Origin: Thalassobellus sp050294475
Lineage (GTDB): Bacteria > Bacteroidota > Bacteroidia > Flavobacteriales > Flavobacteriaceae
Assembly (NCBI GenBank): GCA_050294475.1
Contig: JBNKOE010000003.1
Span: forward strand, 178,657-242,656
Length of the DNA stretch: 64,000 nucleotides
Direction of reading: 5' to 3'
Part shown: positions 26,574-35,654 of the stretch, in pieces
Layout: each line of letters opens with the position of its first letter
Numbering within the stretch: position 1 is the first letter of the stretch
Made by a program: the position numbers and the translations under genes
Notes under the pieces: generated by a model
What the model was told of the DNA's origin: nothing
The model's database searches: none
Seen by the model: only the letters and a program-made list of their open reading frames with translations

Positions 26574-27929
26574 ATGTTTAAAAAAATATTAATAGCCAAT
26601 AGAGGAGAAATAGCACTTCGTGTTATTAGAACCTGTAAAGAAATGGGCATTAAAACAGTTGCTGTATATTCTACAGCAGATGCAGATAGTTTACACGTAA
26701 AGTTTGCAGATGAAGCAGTTTGTATAGGACCCGCAGCAAGTAGTGAGTCTTATTTAAAAATGTCTAATATTATTGCTGCTGCCGAAATTACCAATGCAGA
26801 TGCTGTTCATCCTGGATACGGATTTTTATCAGAAAACGCTAAGTTTTCAAAGATTTGTGAAGAACATGGAATAAAATTCATTGGTGCTTCTCCAGACATG
26901 ATAGATCGCATGGGCGATAAAGCAAATGCTAAAGAAACCATGAAAGCTGCAGGCGTACCTTGTGTACCAGGTAGTGAAGGCGTTATAAAAGATTTTGCTG
27001 AATGTGAAAAATTAGCAAAAGAAACAGGATATCCTGTAATGCTTAAGGCTTCTGCTGGAGGTGGAGGAAAAGGGATGCGTGGTGTTTTTAAACCAGAAGA
27101 TTTAAAAGACGCTTGGGATTCTGCAAGACAAGAAAGTAAAGCAGCCTTTGGAAATGACGATATGTATATGGAAAAGCTTATTGAAGAGCCTAGACATATC
27201 GAAATTCAAATAGTTGGTGATTCTACTGGAAAAGCCTGTCATTTATCAGAAAGAGATTGTTCTATTCAACGTCGTCATCAAAAGTTAACAGAGGAAGTAC
27301 CTTCTCCTTTTATGACTGACGAACTTAGACAAAAAATGGGTAATGCTGCAGTAAAAGCTGCCGAATATATTAAATACGAAGGAGCCGGAACTATTGAGTT
27401 TTTAGTTGATAAGCACCGTAATTTCTACTTCATGGAAATGAATACTCGTATTCAAGTAGAGCACCCTATTACAGAACAAGTAATTGATTTCGATTTAATT
27501 CGCGAGCAAATTCTAGTAGCTGCAGGTGTGCCAATTTCGGGTAAAAATTATATTCCAAAATTACACTCAATAGAGTGTCGTATTAATGCAGAAGATCCTT
27601 TTAATGGGTTTAGACCTTCGCCAGGAAAAATAACTGTTTTACACGCTCCAGGTGGTCACGGAGTACGTTTAGATACACATGTATATGCAGGATATTCTAT
27701 TCCGCCAAATTACGATTCTATGATTGCTAAGTTAATTACAACTGCACAAACAAGAGAAGAAGCAATTAATAAAATGAAACGTGCTTTAGACGAGTTTGTA
27801 ATAGAAGGGATAAAAACAACGATTCCGTTTCACAGACAACTTATGGATAATCCAGATTATTTGGCAGGTAATTATACCACTAAATTCATGGAAGACTTTG
27901 TGATAGAAAAAGAAATTATTGAAGAATAA
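26574..27929 (+). CDS. accC: Acetyl-CoA carboxylase, biotin carboxylase subunit
   Basis: ATP-dependent carboxylation of biotin on AccB. 451 residues. ATP-grasp signatures: KILIANRGEIALRVIRTCKE, VHPGYGFLSENA, KASAGGGGKGMRGV, EKLIEEPRHIEIQ, SERDCSIQRRHQK, FYFMEMNTRIQVEHP. Length and order are standard. A terminator follows at once. Confidence 0.96.
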   Translation: MFKKILIANRGEIALRVIRTCKEMGIKTVAVYSTADADSLHVKFADEAVCIGPAASSESYLKMSNIIAAAEITNADAVHPGYGFLSENAKFSKICEEHGIKFIGASPDMIDRMGDKANAKETMKAAGVPCVPGSEGVIKDFAECEKLAKETGYPVMLKASAGGGGKGMRGVFKPEDLKDAWDSARQESKAAFGNDDMYMEKLIEEPRHIEIQIVGDSTGKACHLSERDCSIQRRHQKLTEEVPSPFMTDELRQKMGNAAVKAAEYIKYEGAGTIEFLVDKHRNFYFMEMNTRIQVEHPITEQVIDFDLIREQILVAAGVPISGKNYIPKLHSIECRINAEDPFNGFRPSPGKITVLHAPGGHGVRLDTHVYAGYSIPPNYDSMIAKLITTAQTREEAINKMKRALDEFVIEGIKTTIPFHRQLMDNPDYLAGNYTTKFMEDFVIEKEIIEE

Positions 27930-27938
27930 ATAATCAAG

Positions 27939-27966
27939 ACTCCGAAAGCAATTTCGGAGTTTTTTT
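27939..27966 (+). terminator. Terminator after accC
   Basis: 9-bp stem ACTCCGAAA / TTTCGGAGT with loop GCAA and seven T. Confidence 0.88.
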
Positions 27967-27994
27967 GTGAAATACTTTTTTAAAATATTGAACT

Positions 27995-28024
27995 AATCCC
28001 GAATTTATTTTGGGATTTTTTTTT
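27995..28024 (+). terminator. Second hairpin with T run after accC
   Basis: AATCCC / GGGATT stem extended by GAA/TTT pairs, followed by nine T. It may back up the first terminator. Confidence 0.5.
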
Positions 28025-28036
28025 GATTTAAAGGGT

Positions 28037-28122
28037 GTTACTTTTGTTAAAAAAAAACAAAAGTCAGGCTTTCGCAAGTCGCTCTCTGCGAGGAGCTCCA
28101 ACAATTGCTCAATCCTTAACAC
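28037..28122 (+). repeat. Palindromic intergenic repeat, copy B
   Basis: Begins GTTACTTTTGTT, contains TCAGGCTTTCGCAAGTC and CTCTCTGCGAGGAGCTCCAA, ends AATCCTTAACAC. The last block is shared nearly base for base, inverted, with copy C near 44.1 kb. Confidence 0.7.
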
Positions 28123-28160
28123 GAGCAACTTCATTTAAAAGAAAACTGTAAATTAGCTAA

Positions 28161-29279
28161 ATGAATCTTTCTTATTGGGAAATAAAAAGTTGGCTAACAC
28201 ATATAGATTATACTATTGTAGGTAGTGGTATTGTAGGACTTAGCTGTGCGTTACAACTTAAAGTGCGTTTTCCGAAAGCTAAAATTATCATATTAGAAAA
28301 AGGCATATTGCCACAAGGTGCCAGCACAAAAAATGCAGGATTTGCTTGTTTTGGAAGTCTTAGTGAAATATTAGACGATTTAAAATCGCATTCTGAACAA
28401 GAAGTCATTCAGTTAGTAGAAAAACGCGTCAATGGTTTAAAATTGTTAAGAGAAACCTTAGGTGATACAAATATTAGTTATCAAAATAATGGCGGTTATG
28501 AATTGTTTCAAAATTCAGATAATACACTTTTTGAAGCCTGTTTATCTCAAAAGGAAAGGATAAACAAATTGTTAACTCCTATTTTTAATAATGCTGTTTT
28601 TAGTTTAAAAGACAATAGTTTTCAGTTTAAAAATATAAATGAAAAGTATATTTTTAATCAGTTTGAAGGACAATTAGATACTGGAAAAATGATGGAAGCA
28701 TTGCTTCAAAAAACTCAAGCAACTGGTATTAAAATTTTAAATAATATTGAAGTTGAACATTTTTTAGAAGATGTAAATTCAGTAAAAATAAAAACCAATC
28801 TATTTGAGTTTTCAACTTCAAAGTTATTTATTGCTACAAACGGATTTGCATCTCAGCTTTTAAAAGAAAACGTAAAACCTGCTCGAGCACAAGTTCTTAT
28901 TACGAAACCCATTAAAGGTTTACAGATAAAAGGAACGTTTCATTTAGATAAAGGCTATTATTATTTTAGAAATATTGATAATAGAATTCTTTTAGGTGGT
29001 GGTAGAAATTTAGATTTTAAAGGAGAAGAAACGACTGATTTAAGCCAAACAGCATTGATTCAAAACAAATTAGAATCCCTTTTAAAAACAACCATTTTAC
29101 CCAAAACAAATTTCGAGATTGATTATAGATGGAGTGGTATTATGGGAGTTGGAAATCAAAAAAAGGCTATTGTAAAACAAGTATCTAATCATGTGTTTTG
29201 TGGGGTAAGACTTAGTGGTATGGGTGTGGCTATTGGGAGTTTAATAGGAAAAGAATTGGCAGAACTAATTACTGAATAG
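28161..29279 (+). CDS. FAD-dependent oxidoreductase, DAO family
   Basis: 372 residues. Dinucleotide-binding YTIVGSGIVGLSCALQL near 17-33, then EKGILPQGASTKNAGFACFG, the flavin-contact region of D-amino acid oxidase/glycine oxidase-like enzymes. C-terminal RWSGIMGVGNQKK and GVRLSGMGVAIGS close the FAD site. No signal peptide is obvious. The substrate cannot be told; sarcosine/glycine oxidase-like or a tRNA-modifying oxidase are possible. It precedes the GreA-like gene by 22 bases. Confidence 0.8.
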   Translation: MNLSYWEIKSWLTHIDYTIVGSGIVGLSCALQLKVRFPKAKIIILEKGILPQGASTKNAGFACFGSLSEILDDLKSHSEQEVIQLVEKRVNGLKLLRETLGDTNISYQNNGGYELFQNSDNTLFEACLSQKERINKLLTPIFNNAVFSLKDNSFQFKNINEKYIFNQFEGQLDTGKMMEALLQKTQATGIKILNNIEVEHFLEDVNSVKIKTNLFEFSTSKLFIATNGFASQLLKENVKPARAQVLITKPIKGLQIKGTFHLDKGYYYFRNIDNRILLGGGRNLDFKGEETTDLSQTALIQNKLESLLKTTILPKTNFEIDYRWSGIMGVGNQKKAIVKQVSNHVFCGVRLSGMGVAIGSLIGKELAELITE

Positions 29280-29301
29280 GTAGGAATCTTTAAATGTAAA
29301 C

Positions 29302-29751
29302 ATGAACGTAAAGCAAGAGTTATATAACCAATGTCTTCAATTTATTGAAAACCGTTTTCATGCTATTCAAAAAACGATAAACGAAATTCAAGAATCACTC
29401 ACATCAGAAACTAAAAGTAGTGCTGGCGATAAGCATGAAACGGGCAGAGCTATGTTACAATTAGAACGTGAAAAAGCAGGAAATCAACTTGCCGAAATTC
29501 AGAAAATAAAAGAAATGCTTTCTAAAGTAGATATTTCTAAAACAGCTAAAAAAATTGGTTTAGGAAGTGTTGTTTATACTTCAAAAGCTAATTATTTTAT
29601 TGCAATAAGTGCTGGTGTATTAAAAGTTGAAAAAGATGCTTTTTACGCTATTTCATTAAATACACCAATTGGGCAATTATTAATTGGTAAAACGATTGGC
29701 GATGTTGTAAAGTTTAGAGATGAACAGTTTAAAATTGAAACTATTTTATAG
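29302..29751 (+). CDS. GreA/GreB C-terminal-like protein
   Basis: 149 residues. A helical N-terminal part (about 1-75, coiled coil AMLQLEREKAGNQLAEIQKI) and a small beta domain ending NTPIGQLLIGKTIGDVVKF resemble the coiled coil and FKBP-like end of transcript cleavage factors, but the tip acidic loop of GreA is not evident (sequence SSAGDKHETG). Relatives in Flavobacteria are often labelled 3-oxoacyl-ACP synthase, which the sequence does not support. Its end overlaps the convergent ABC gene by 6 bases. Confidence 0.65.
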   Translation: MNVKQELYNQCLQFIENRFHAIQKTINEIQESLTSETKSSAGDKHETGRAMLQLEREKAGNQLAEIQKIKEMLSKVDISKTAKKIGLGSVVYTSKANYFIAISAGVLKVEKDAFYAISLNTPIGQLLIGKTIGDVVKFRDEQFKIETIL

Positions 29752-30663
29752 TTTTTCTCTAATAGAAAGATACACTTCTAATCCATTTGCTAGGTTTTCA
29801 TCATGTTCAAAAAATACAATATCACCATTTATTTCGGACTCAATTAAATAATAATGTCCTTTAAAATAAGATTGCTTAACGGTTGCTTTCAAGTTAGATT
29901 TTTTAGCAATTTTTATTTGATTTGCGTAAAAAAGATGGCCGTTAATTTCATTAAATTCTCCAAAGAAAGAAGCTATTAATTTGTTTTTTGGATTGTTATA
30001 TAAATTTTTAGGCGTGTCTTTTGCTATAATTTTAGCTTCATGTAAAACAATCATGTGGTCTGAAAACGATAATACATCATCTTTGTCATGCGTAGCGACA
30101 ATACATGTAATCTTTTTTTCTTTTAAAAATTTAAATAAACTTCTGCGTAAGGATTGTTTTTTAAAATTATCGATATGACTAAAAGGTTCATCTAGTAAAA
30201 GAATTTCGGGTTGTTTAGCAATAGCTCTGGCAATGGCAACACGTTGTTTTTGTCCGCCACTTAAAAATTTAACTTTAGTGTTTGCAACGTCATGAAGTTC
30301 TACAACTTCTAGCAGTTCGTTAATACGTACTTGTTTTTCTTCAGGATAAAAATTAGAAAGGAACGCACCAATATTTTCTGAAACCGTAATAAATGGCATC
30401 AAATCGAATTCTTGAGCCACATATTTCATGTATTCAGGTCCAATAATTAAATTATGTTTCGGACCTAAAATTTCAGAATCCTTCCAGAAGATATGGCCTT
30501 TATTTAAATTGTAAGTACCATAAAGTAGTTTTAAAAGTGTACTTTTTCCAGAACCACTTTCTCCTATAATAGAAAAGTGCTCTCCTGCTTTAACAGAAAA
30601 ACTAATGTTATTTAAAACAGACTGATTTTTATAATTAAATGACAGATTTTTTACATGTAGCAT
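29746..30663 (-). CDS. ABC transporter ATP-binding protein
   Basis: 305 residues. Walker A GESGSGKSTLLKLL (about 35-48), Q loop VAQEFDLMPF, signature LSGGQKQRVAIARAIA, Walker B ILLLDEPFSH, switch ATHDKDD. The C-terminal 80 residues form an accessory beta domain like those of Pot/Mal-type importers (TOBE-like; GDIVFFEHDENL). No permease lies next to it, so the transported substrate is unknown. Confidence 0.88.
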   Translation of the reverse strand: MLHVKNLSFNYKNQSVLNNISFSVKAGEHFSIIGESGSGKSTLLKLLYGTYNLNKGHIFWKDSEILGPKHNLIIGPEYMKYVAQEFDLMPFITVSENIGAFLSNFYPEEKQVRINELLEVVELHDVANTKVKFLSGGQKQRVAIARAIAKQPEILLLDEPFSHIDNFKKQSLRRSLFKFLKEKKITCIVATHDKDDVLSFSDHMIVLHEAKIIAKDTPKNLYNNPKNKLIASFFGEFNEINGHLFYANQIKIAKKSNLKATVKQSYFKGHYYLIESEINGDIVFFEHDENLANGLEVYLSIREKL

Positions 30664-30679
30664 AAGGCCTTTCTAAACG

Positions 30680-30687
30680 CAAAAATA
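30680..30687 (-). promoter_or_regulatory. -7 box TATTTTTG of the ABC ATPase gene
   Basis: Reverse-strand TAnnTTTG, 17 bases from ATG 30663. Confidence 0.45.
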
Positions 30688-30715
30688 GCATAAAAGAAAT
30701 TATTATAATTTCGGT

Positions 30716-32851
30716 TTATTTATTTGGCAATTCTTGAAATCTCATATTATAAAGTGTAAATCCAAAAATATCGGCATATTGATCTATAATTTTGTTTACA
30801 GGAGTACCTGCACCATGACCTGCATCGGTTTCAATTCTAATTAGTGTGGGGTTTGTTCCAGTCTGTTTGCTTTGTAACTGGGCAGCAAATTTAAAACTAT
30901 GCGCAGGTACAACTCTATCGTCATGATCGCCTGTTGTAATTAAAGTTGCAGGGTACTCAACGCCTTCTTTTACATTGTGAACGGGGGAATATCCTTTTAG
31001 GTATTCAAACATTTCTTTACTTTGCTCTGCTGTTCCATAATCGTAAGCCCAACCTGCGCCAGCAGTAAAGGTATGGTATCTAAGCATATCTAAAACACCT
31101 ACAGCAGGTAAAGCTACTTTTGCTAATTGAGGGCGTTGTGTCATAACAGCACCAACTAATAAACCACCGTTAGAACCACCTCGTAATGCTAAATATTTAG
31201 AAGATGTATAATTATTTTCTATCAAGTATTCCGCAGCAGCGATAAAATCATCAAAAACATTTTGTTTTTTTAGTTGTATTCCTGCCTCATGCCATGCTTT
31301 ACCATACTCGCCGCCACCGCGTAAGTTAGGAACTGCTAAAATACCTCCTTGTTCTATCCAAATAGTATTGGTAATACTAAATGTAGGTGTTAAGCTAATG
31401 TTGAATCCGCCATAACCATAAAGTATTGTTGGGTTTTTTCCATTTAATTCTAAACCTTTTTTATGGGTAATAATCATCGGGATTTTTGTACCATCTTTAG
31501 ATTTGTAAAAAACTTGATGACTTTCATAATAGTCACTATTAAAATCTATTTCAGGTTTCCAATGTAAGGTTGTTTCACCTGTTTTAGGATTTAAGGCATA
31601 AATACTTGATGGCGTATTGTAATTTGTAAACCTATAGTATAGTATTTCAGTATTCTTTTTACCTGAAAAGCCAGTAACTGTACCTAATCCTGGTAATTCA
31701 ATATCTCTAATTAAGTTACCGTTGTAATCATATTGTTTTATTTTAGAAATAGCGTCAACCATGTAATTTGTAAAGAAAAAACCACTGCCCTTTGTTGCGT
31801 TTAAAACATGTTCTGTTTCAGGAATAAGGTCTACCCAATTTTCAGGCGTTGGATTAGTGGCATCAACTGTAACTATTTTTTTGTTAGGAGCATTAAGGTT
31901 TGTTACAAGATATAATTTACTGCCTTTATTGTCTATGATGTAGCTATCACTATTTGTATGATTTAAAATAGTAATGAGTTTACTATTAGGAACCGACAAG
32001 TCTTTAATATATAGTTTATTGCCCGATGTAGACGTTTTAGGAGTTAAAATTAAATATTTGTTGTCTTCGGTTACAGTTGCATATATGTAACGATGTTTTT
32101 CTTCAGGTATTCCACCAAAAATTAAGGTATCTTCTTTTTGAGGTGTTCCAATTTTATGATAATATATTTTGTGCTGATCTGTTTTTGCAGATAATTCACT
32201 TCCCTTAGGTTTATCGTAGCTTGAATAATAAAACCCTTCATTTTTATACCAAGAAATATTACTAAATTTTACATTGATTAAAGGGGGTTCAATTTTTTCT
32301 TTTGTAATAGTATTTATAATGATGATTTTTCTCCAATCGCTACCACCTTCAGAAATAGAGTAAGCTAATATGTTACCATTTTTTGAAAAGCTTAAGTCGT
32401 CTAAAGAAATGGTTCCGTCTTTAGAAAACGTATTTGGGTCTAAAAAAACGGTTTCTTTACCATTTTCTTTTTTTCTATAAATAATATCTTGATTTTGTAA
32501 GCCATCATTTTTTGAAAAATAAGTATAATCTCCTTCTATAAAAGGTGCTCCAATTTTTTCGTAATCCCATAAACTTGCTAAACGTTCTTTTAGTTTGTTT
32601 CTGTATGGAATTTGATTTAAATACTTATAAGTGGTTGTGTTTTGAGCTTTTACCCAAGCTTTGGTTTCTATACTTTTATCATCTTCTAACCAACGATAAG
32701 GGTCTTTTATTACTGTGTTAAAATAAGTATTAACAGTATCAACGACTTTTGTTATGGGATAACTCTTGTCTGTATTTTTTTGTTCTTTATTTTCTTTTTT
32801 ACAGCTCATTAAAATTACTATGACTAAAAAACTAAGGGCTAATTTTTGCAT
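30716..32851 (-). CDS. Prolyl oligopeptidase (S9A) lipoprotein
   Basis: 711 residues. N-terminal lipobox VILMSC at about 13-17 predicts a lipid-anchored periplasmic or surface enzyme. A seven-bladed propeller (about 60-440) is followed by the alpha/beta hydrolase domain with catalytic Ser near 560 (RGGSNGGLLVG), Asp near 642 (GDHDDRVVP) and His near 681 (DAGHGAG). It cleaves after proline in short peptides. Single gene with its own -7 box. Confidence 0.93.
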   Translation of the reverse strand: MQKLALSFLVIVILMSCKKENKEQKNTDKSYPITKVVDTVNTYFNTVIKDPYRWLEDDKSIETKAWVKAQNTTTYKYLNQIPYRNKLKERLASLWDYEKIGAPFIEGDYTYFSKNDGLQNQDIIYRKKENGKETVFLDPNTFSKDGTISLDDLSFSKNGNILAYSISEGGSDWRKIIIINTITKEKIEPPLINVKFSNISWYKNEGFYYSSYDKPKGSELSAKTDQHKIYYHKIGTPQKEDTLIFGGIPEEKHRYIYATVTEDNKYLILTPKTSTSGNKLYIKDLSVPNSKLITILNHTNSDSYIIDNKGSKLYLVTNLNAPNKKIVTVDATNPTPENWVDLIPETEHVLNATKGSGFFFTNYMVDAISKIKQYDYNGNLIRDIELPGLGTVTGFSGKKNTEILYYRFTNYNTPSSIYALNPKTGETTLHWKPEIDFNSDYYESHQVFYKSKDGTKIPMIITHKKGLELNGKNPTILYGYGGFNISLTPTFSITNTIWIEQGGILAVPNLRGGGEYGKAWHEAGIQLKKQNVFDDFIAAAEYLIENNYTSSKYLALRGGSNGGLLVGAVMTQRPQLAKVALPAVGVLDMLRYHTFTAGAGWAYDYGTAEQSKEMFEYLKGYSPVHNVKEGVEYPATLITTGDHDDRVVPAHSFKFAAQLQSKQTGTNPTLIRIETDAGHGAGTPVNKIIDQYADIFGFTLYNMRFQELPNK

Positions 32852-32873
32852 GATTTATGAATTTATAATTCAC

Positions 32874-32881
32874 CAAAAATA
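32874..32881 (-). promoter_or_regulatory. -7 box TATTTTTG of the prolyl oligopeptidase gene
   Basis: Reverse-strand TAnnTTTG, 23 bases from ATG 32851. Confidence 0.45.
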
Positions 32882-32884
32882 AAC

Positions 32885-32917
32885 AAAAAAGCTCCTGTTA
32901 TAAAATACAGAAGCTTT
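32885..32917 (-). terminator. Terminator after asd
   Basis: On the reverse strand AAGCTtCTGT ... ACAGgAGCTT followed by six T; one mismatch in the stem. Confidence 0.75.
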
Positions 32918-32948
32918 AGAGTTTGTTTAGTTTATAAAATATTGTTTA

Positions 32949-33938
32949 TTACACTAAATTATTTTTAATTAAATATTCAGCAATTTGAATGGTGTTAGTT
33001 GCAGCACCTTTGCGTAAGTTATCGGCAACAATCCACATATTTAATGTGTTAGGTTGAGTTTCATCTCTACGTAATCTTCCAACAAAAACCTCATCTTTAT
33101 CGTGTGCAAAAATTGGCATTGGATAGGTGTTTGTAGCGGTATTATCTTGTAAAATAACACCAGGTGTGTCGCTAATAATTTGTCTAACTTCAGCTAAATC
33201 AAAATCATTTTCAAATTGTACATTCACAGATTCTGAGTGTCCACCAGCAGTAGGAATACGAACGGCAGTAGCAGTTACAGAAAAAGTTTTGTCGTTAAAT
33301 ATTTTTTGTGGCTCTTTAGCCAATTTCATTTCTTCTTTAGTATATCCGTTTTCTAAAAACACATCACAATGTGGTAATGCATTTCTACCAATTGGGTAAG
33401 GATATGCCATTTCACCTTCTATACCAGCAATTTCGTTTTCTAACTGTTTTACTGCTTTAACACCAGTACCAGAAACCGATTGATATGTTGAAACAACAAC
33501 ACGTTTCATTTTATATTTTTTATGAAGTTGCGACAACGCCAAAACCATTTGAATAGTAGAACAGTTTGGATTTGCAATAATTTTATCGTCTTTAGTTAAT
33601 TCGTTAGCATTAATTTCTGGAACTACTAGTTTTTTAGTAGGATCCATTCTCCATGCCGAAGAATTATCAACTACAGTCGTACCTACTTCAGCAAATTTTG
33701 GAGCCCATTCTAAAGACGTATCACCACCTGCAGAAAATATAGCAATTTGAGGTTTTGCAGCAACAGCATCTGCTAATCCAATTACGGTATATTCTTTATT
33801 TTTATAGGTTAACTTTTTTCCAACAGAACGTTCTGAAGCTACTACTAATAATTCTGTAACAGGAAAATTACGTTCTTCTAGTACTTTTAGCATTACTTCG
33901 CCAACCATTCCTGTTGCTCCTACAACTGCTACTTTCAT
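32949..33938 (-). CDS. asd: Aspartate-semialdehyde dehydrogenase
   Basis: NADPH reduction of aspartyl phosphate, branch point to lysine/diaminopimelate, threonine and methionine. 329 residues. NADP loop VAVVGATGMVGEVML, catalytic Cys in IANPNCSTIQMV near 125, QSVSGTGVKAV, and the active-site His in RIPTAGGHSES. ATG 33938, own promoter and terminator. Confidence 0.96.
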   Translation of the reverse strand: MKVAVVGATGMVGEVMLKVLEERNFPVTELLVVASERSVGKKLTYKNKEYTVIGLADAVAAKPQIAIFSAGGDTSLEWAPKFAEVGTTVVDNSSAWRMDPTKKLVVPEINANELTKDDKIIANPNCSTIQMVLALSQLHKKYKMKRVVVSTYQSVSGTGVKAVKQLENEIAGIEGEMAYPYPIGRNALPHCDVFLENGYTKEEMKLAKEPQKIFNDKTFSVTATAVRIPTAGGHSESVNVQFENDFDLAEVRQIISDTPGVILQDNTATNTYPMPIFAHDKDEVFVGRLRRDETQPNTLNMWIVADNLRKGAATNTIQIAEYLIKNNLV

Positions 33939-33974
33939 TTTTTATAATTTTAAGTTTTAATAAAATAGAGTTCG

Positions 33975-33982
33975 CAAAATTA
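33975..33982 (-). promoter_or_regulatory. -7 box TAATTTTG of asd
   Basis: Reverse-strand TAnnTTTG, 37 bases from ATG 33938. Confidence 0.5.
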
Positions 33983-34009
33983 ACCATTAATTCTATTTTA
34001 GGATGAAAA

Positions 34010-34043
34010 TAAAGCCCTTGTTTTTTTAAAACAAGGGCTTTTT
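34010..34043. terminator. Terminator after mscL
   Basis: 14-bp perfect stem AAAGCCCTTGTTTT / AAAACAAGGGCTTT with T runs on both sides. Its position serves mscL on the reverse strand. Confidence 0.85.
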
Positions 34044-34081
34044 AACAACAAATAACACAATGTTATTTATTTAACAAGTTG

Positions 34082-34483
34082 TTACTTTTTAAGCAAGTCT
34101 CTTATTTCTGCAAGTAAATCTTCTTGAGATGGTCCTGCAGGAGCAGCTGGTGCCGGTTCTTCTTTTTTCTTCATTTTATTAACACCTTTTACAATTAAGA
34201 ACATAACAAAGGCAACAATAATAAAGTCTATAACATTAGTTAAGAAAGCACCCCAAAGTACAGAAACTTCACCTTCTAATACTCCTTCTGCATTTGCAAC
34301 ACCTTCTTTAATTACAAATTTTAAATCTTTGAAATCGGCATTAAATATTAACCCGATTAGTGGAGACACAATTCCTCCGGTAAAAGAAGTTACTACTTCT
34401 TTAAAAGCAGCACCCATTACAAAACCTACAGCAATGTCTATAAGGTTGCCTTTCATTGCAAACTCTTTAAATTCTTTAAGCAT
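34082..34483 (-). CDS. mscL: Large-conductance mechanosensitive channel
   Basis: 133 residues; relieves turgor on osmotic downshock. N-terminal amphipathic helix and TM1 LKEFKEFAMKGNLIDIAVGF with the gating-site VGFVMGAAF, TM2 about 70-100 (LTNVIDFIIVAFVMFLIVKG), then an Ala/Pro linker and cytoplasmic helix EDLLAEIRDLLKK. Standard length. Confidence 0.95.
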   Translation of the reverse strand: MLKEFKEFAMKGNLIDIAVGFVMGAAFKEVVTSFTGGIVSPLIGLIFNADFKDLKFVIKEGVANAEGVLEGEVSVLWGAFLTNVIDFIIVAFVMFLIVKGVNKMKKKEEPAPAAPAGPSQEDLLAEIRDLLKK

Positions 34484-34547
34484 AATTTTAAATTTCTAGT
34501 TAGTGAGCAACTAAAATAGTTAAAAGAATTAACATTTGTTAAAATGC

Positions 34548-35654
34548 TTATTTTAAGTAAATACGTTTTACACGCTGAGAAATGGAGGTTATTAGCTCGT
34601 AAGAAATTGTGTTTGCTGCTTCTGCTAAAGTTTCAGCTGTTGAGTTTGCATCAAAAATAATAACCTCATCACCTTCTTTGCAATTAATGTTTGTAATGTT
34701 AACCATAATCATGTCCATACAAACATTTCCAATTATAGGAGCTCGTTGTCCATTGATAGTAACAAATCCTTTTTCTTTTCCATATATTCTACCAATACCA
34801 TCGGCATGACCAATAGGAAGTGTTGCTGTTTTTAGAACAGTTTTACTTTTGAAAGCTCTGTTGTATCCAACAGATTCTCCTTTTTCAATAATGTGAATTT
34901 GAGAAATAATTGTTTTTAGAGAAGCTATAGGTTTTAGATTTTTATTTTCTTTTTCTGAATTACCAAAACCGTATAAACCAATACCGCTTCTTACCATATT
35001 TAAATGAGCTTCTGGATAGTTTAGAATTCCAGAAGTATTACAAATATGAAGCATAGGTTTATAGCCAATTGCTTTTGTGAAATTTTCGGCTATATTTTTA
35101 AAGATTTCAATTTGATTTAAAGTGAATTCTCTTTCATTTAAATCTTCGCTAGCTGCTAGATGTGAAAATATCGATTTAACTTTTATAGTTTTGGTTTCTT
35201 CTAATGTATTTATGATAGATTCTATGTCCTTTTGCCAAAATCCTAACCGGTTTAAACCCGTATTAAACTTGATGTGAATAGGATATTCATCTAGGTTTTC
35301 ATTTAAAGCAACATTAATAAATTCATTTAAAATTTTAGCATTATAAATACTAGGTTCTAAGCAGTATTCAATTATAGTTTTAAAATTTACTGATAGCGGA
35401 TGAAGAACTAAAATAGGTTTTGTTATACCAGCATTACGTAATGCCACACCTTCATTTACATAAGCAACTGCAAAATAATCGACATCTAATTTTTGTAAAT
35501 ATTTAGCTATTTCGTTAGCATCGCTGCCGTAAGCATATGCTTTAACTACTGCTAAAAATTTGGTGTTTTCTTGTAGTTTAGATTTAAGATATTCATAATT
35601 ATGCTGAAGTGCTTTTAAGTCAATTTCAAGCACAGTTTCTTGAGCTTTACTCAT
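34548..35654 (-). CDS. alr: Alanine racemase
   Basis: PLP enzyme supplying D-alanine for peptidoglycan. 368 residues from ATG 35654 (SKAQETVLEIDLKALQHNYE); a longer frame from 35693 lies within tdk and does not match the family. PLP Lys38 in AVVKAYAYGSDA, GLNRLGF, MVRSGIGLYGF, catalytic Tyr in VGYNRAFKSK, and NVCMDMIMV. It overlaps the end of tdk by 8 bases, so the two are translationally coupled. Confidence 0.95.
   Translation of the reverse strand: MSKAQETVLEIDLKALQHNYEYLKSKLQENTKFLAVVKAYAYGSDANEIAKYLQKLDVDYFAVAYVNEGVALRNAGITKPILVLHPLSVNFKTIIEYCLEPSIYNAKILNEFINVALNENLDEYPIHIKFNTGLNRLGFWQKDIESIINTLEETKTIKVKSIFSHLAASEDLNEREFTLNQIEIFKNIAENFTKAIGYKPMLHICNTSGILNYPEAHLNMVRSGIGLYGFGNSEKENKNLKPIASLKTIISQIHIIEKGESVGYNRAFKSKTVLKTATLPIGHADGIGRIYGKEKGFVTINGQRAPIIGNVCMDMIMVNITNINCKEGDEVIIFDANSTAETLAEAANTISYELITSISQRVKRIYLK

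Noticed and set aside
27934..28134. 66-codon reverse frame
   Set aside because: Consists of the accC terminators and repeat copy B read backwards.
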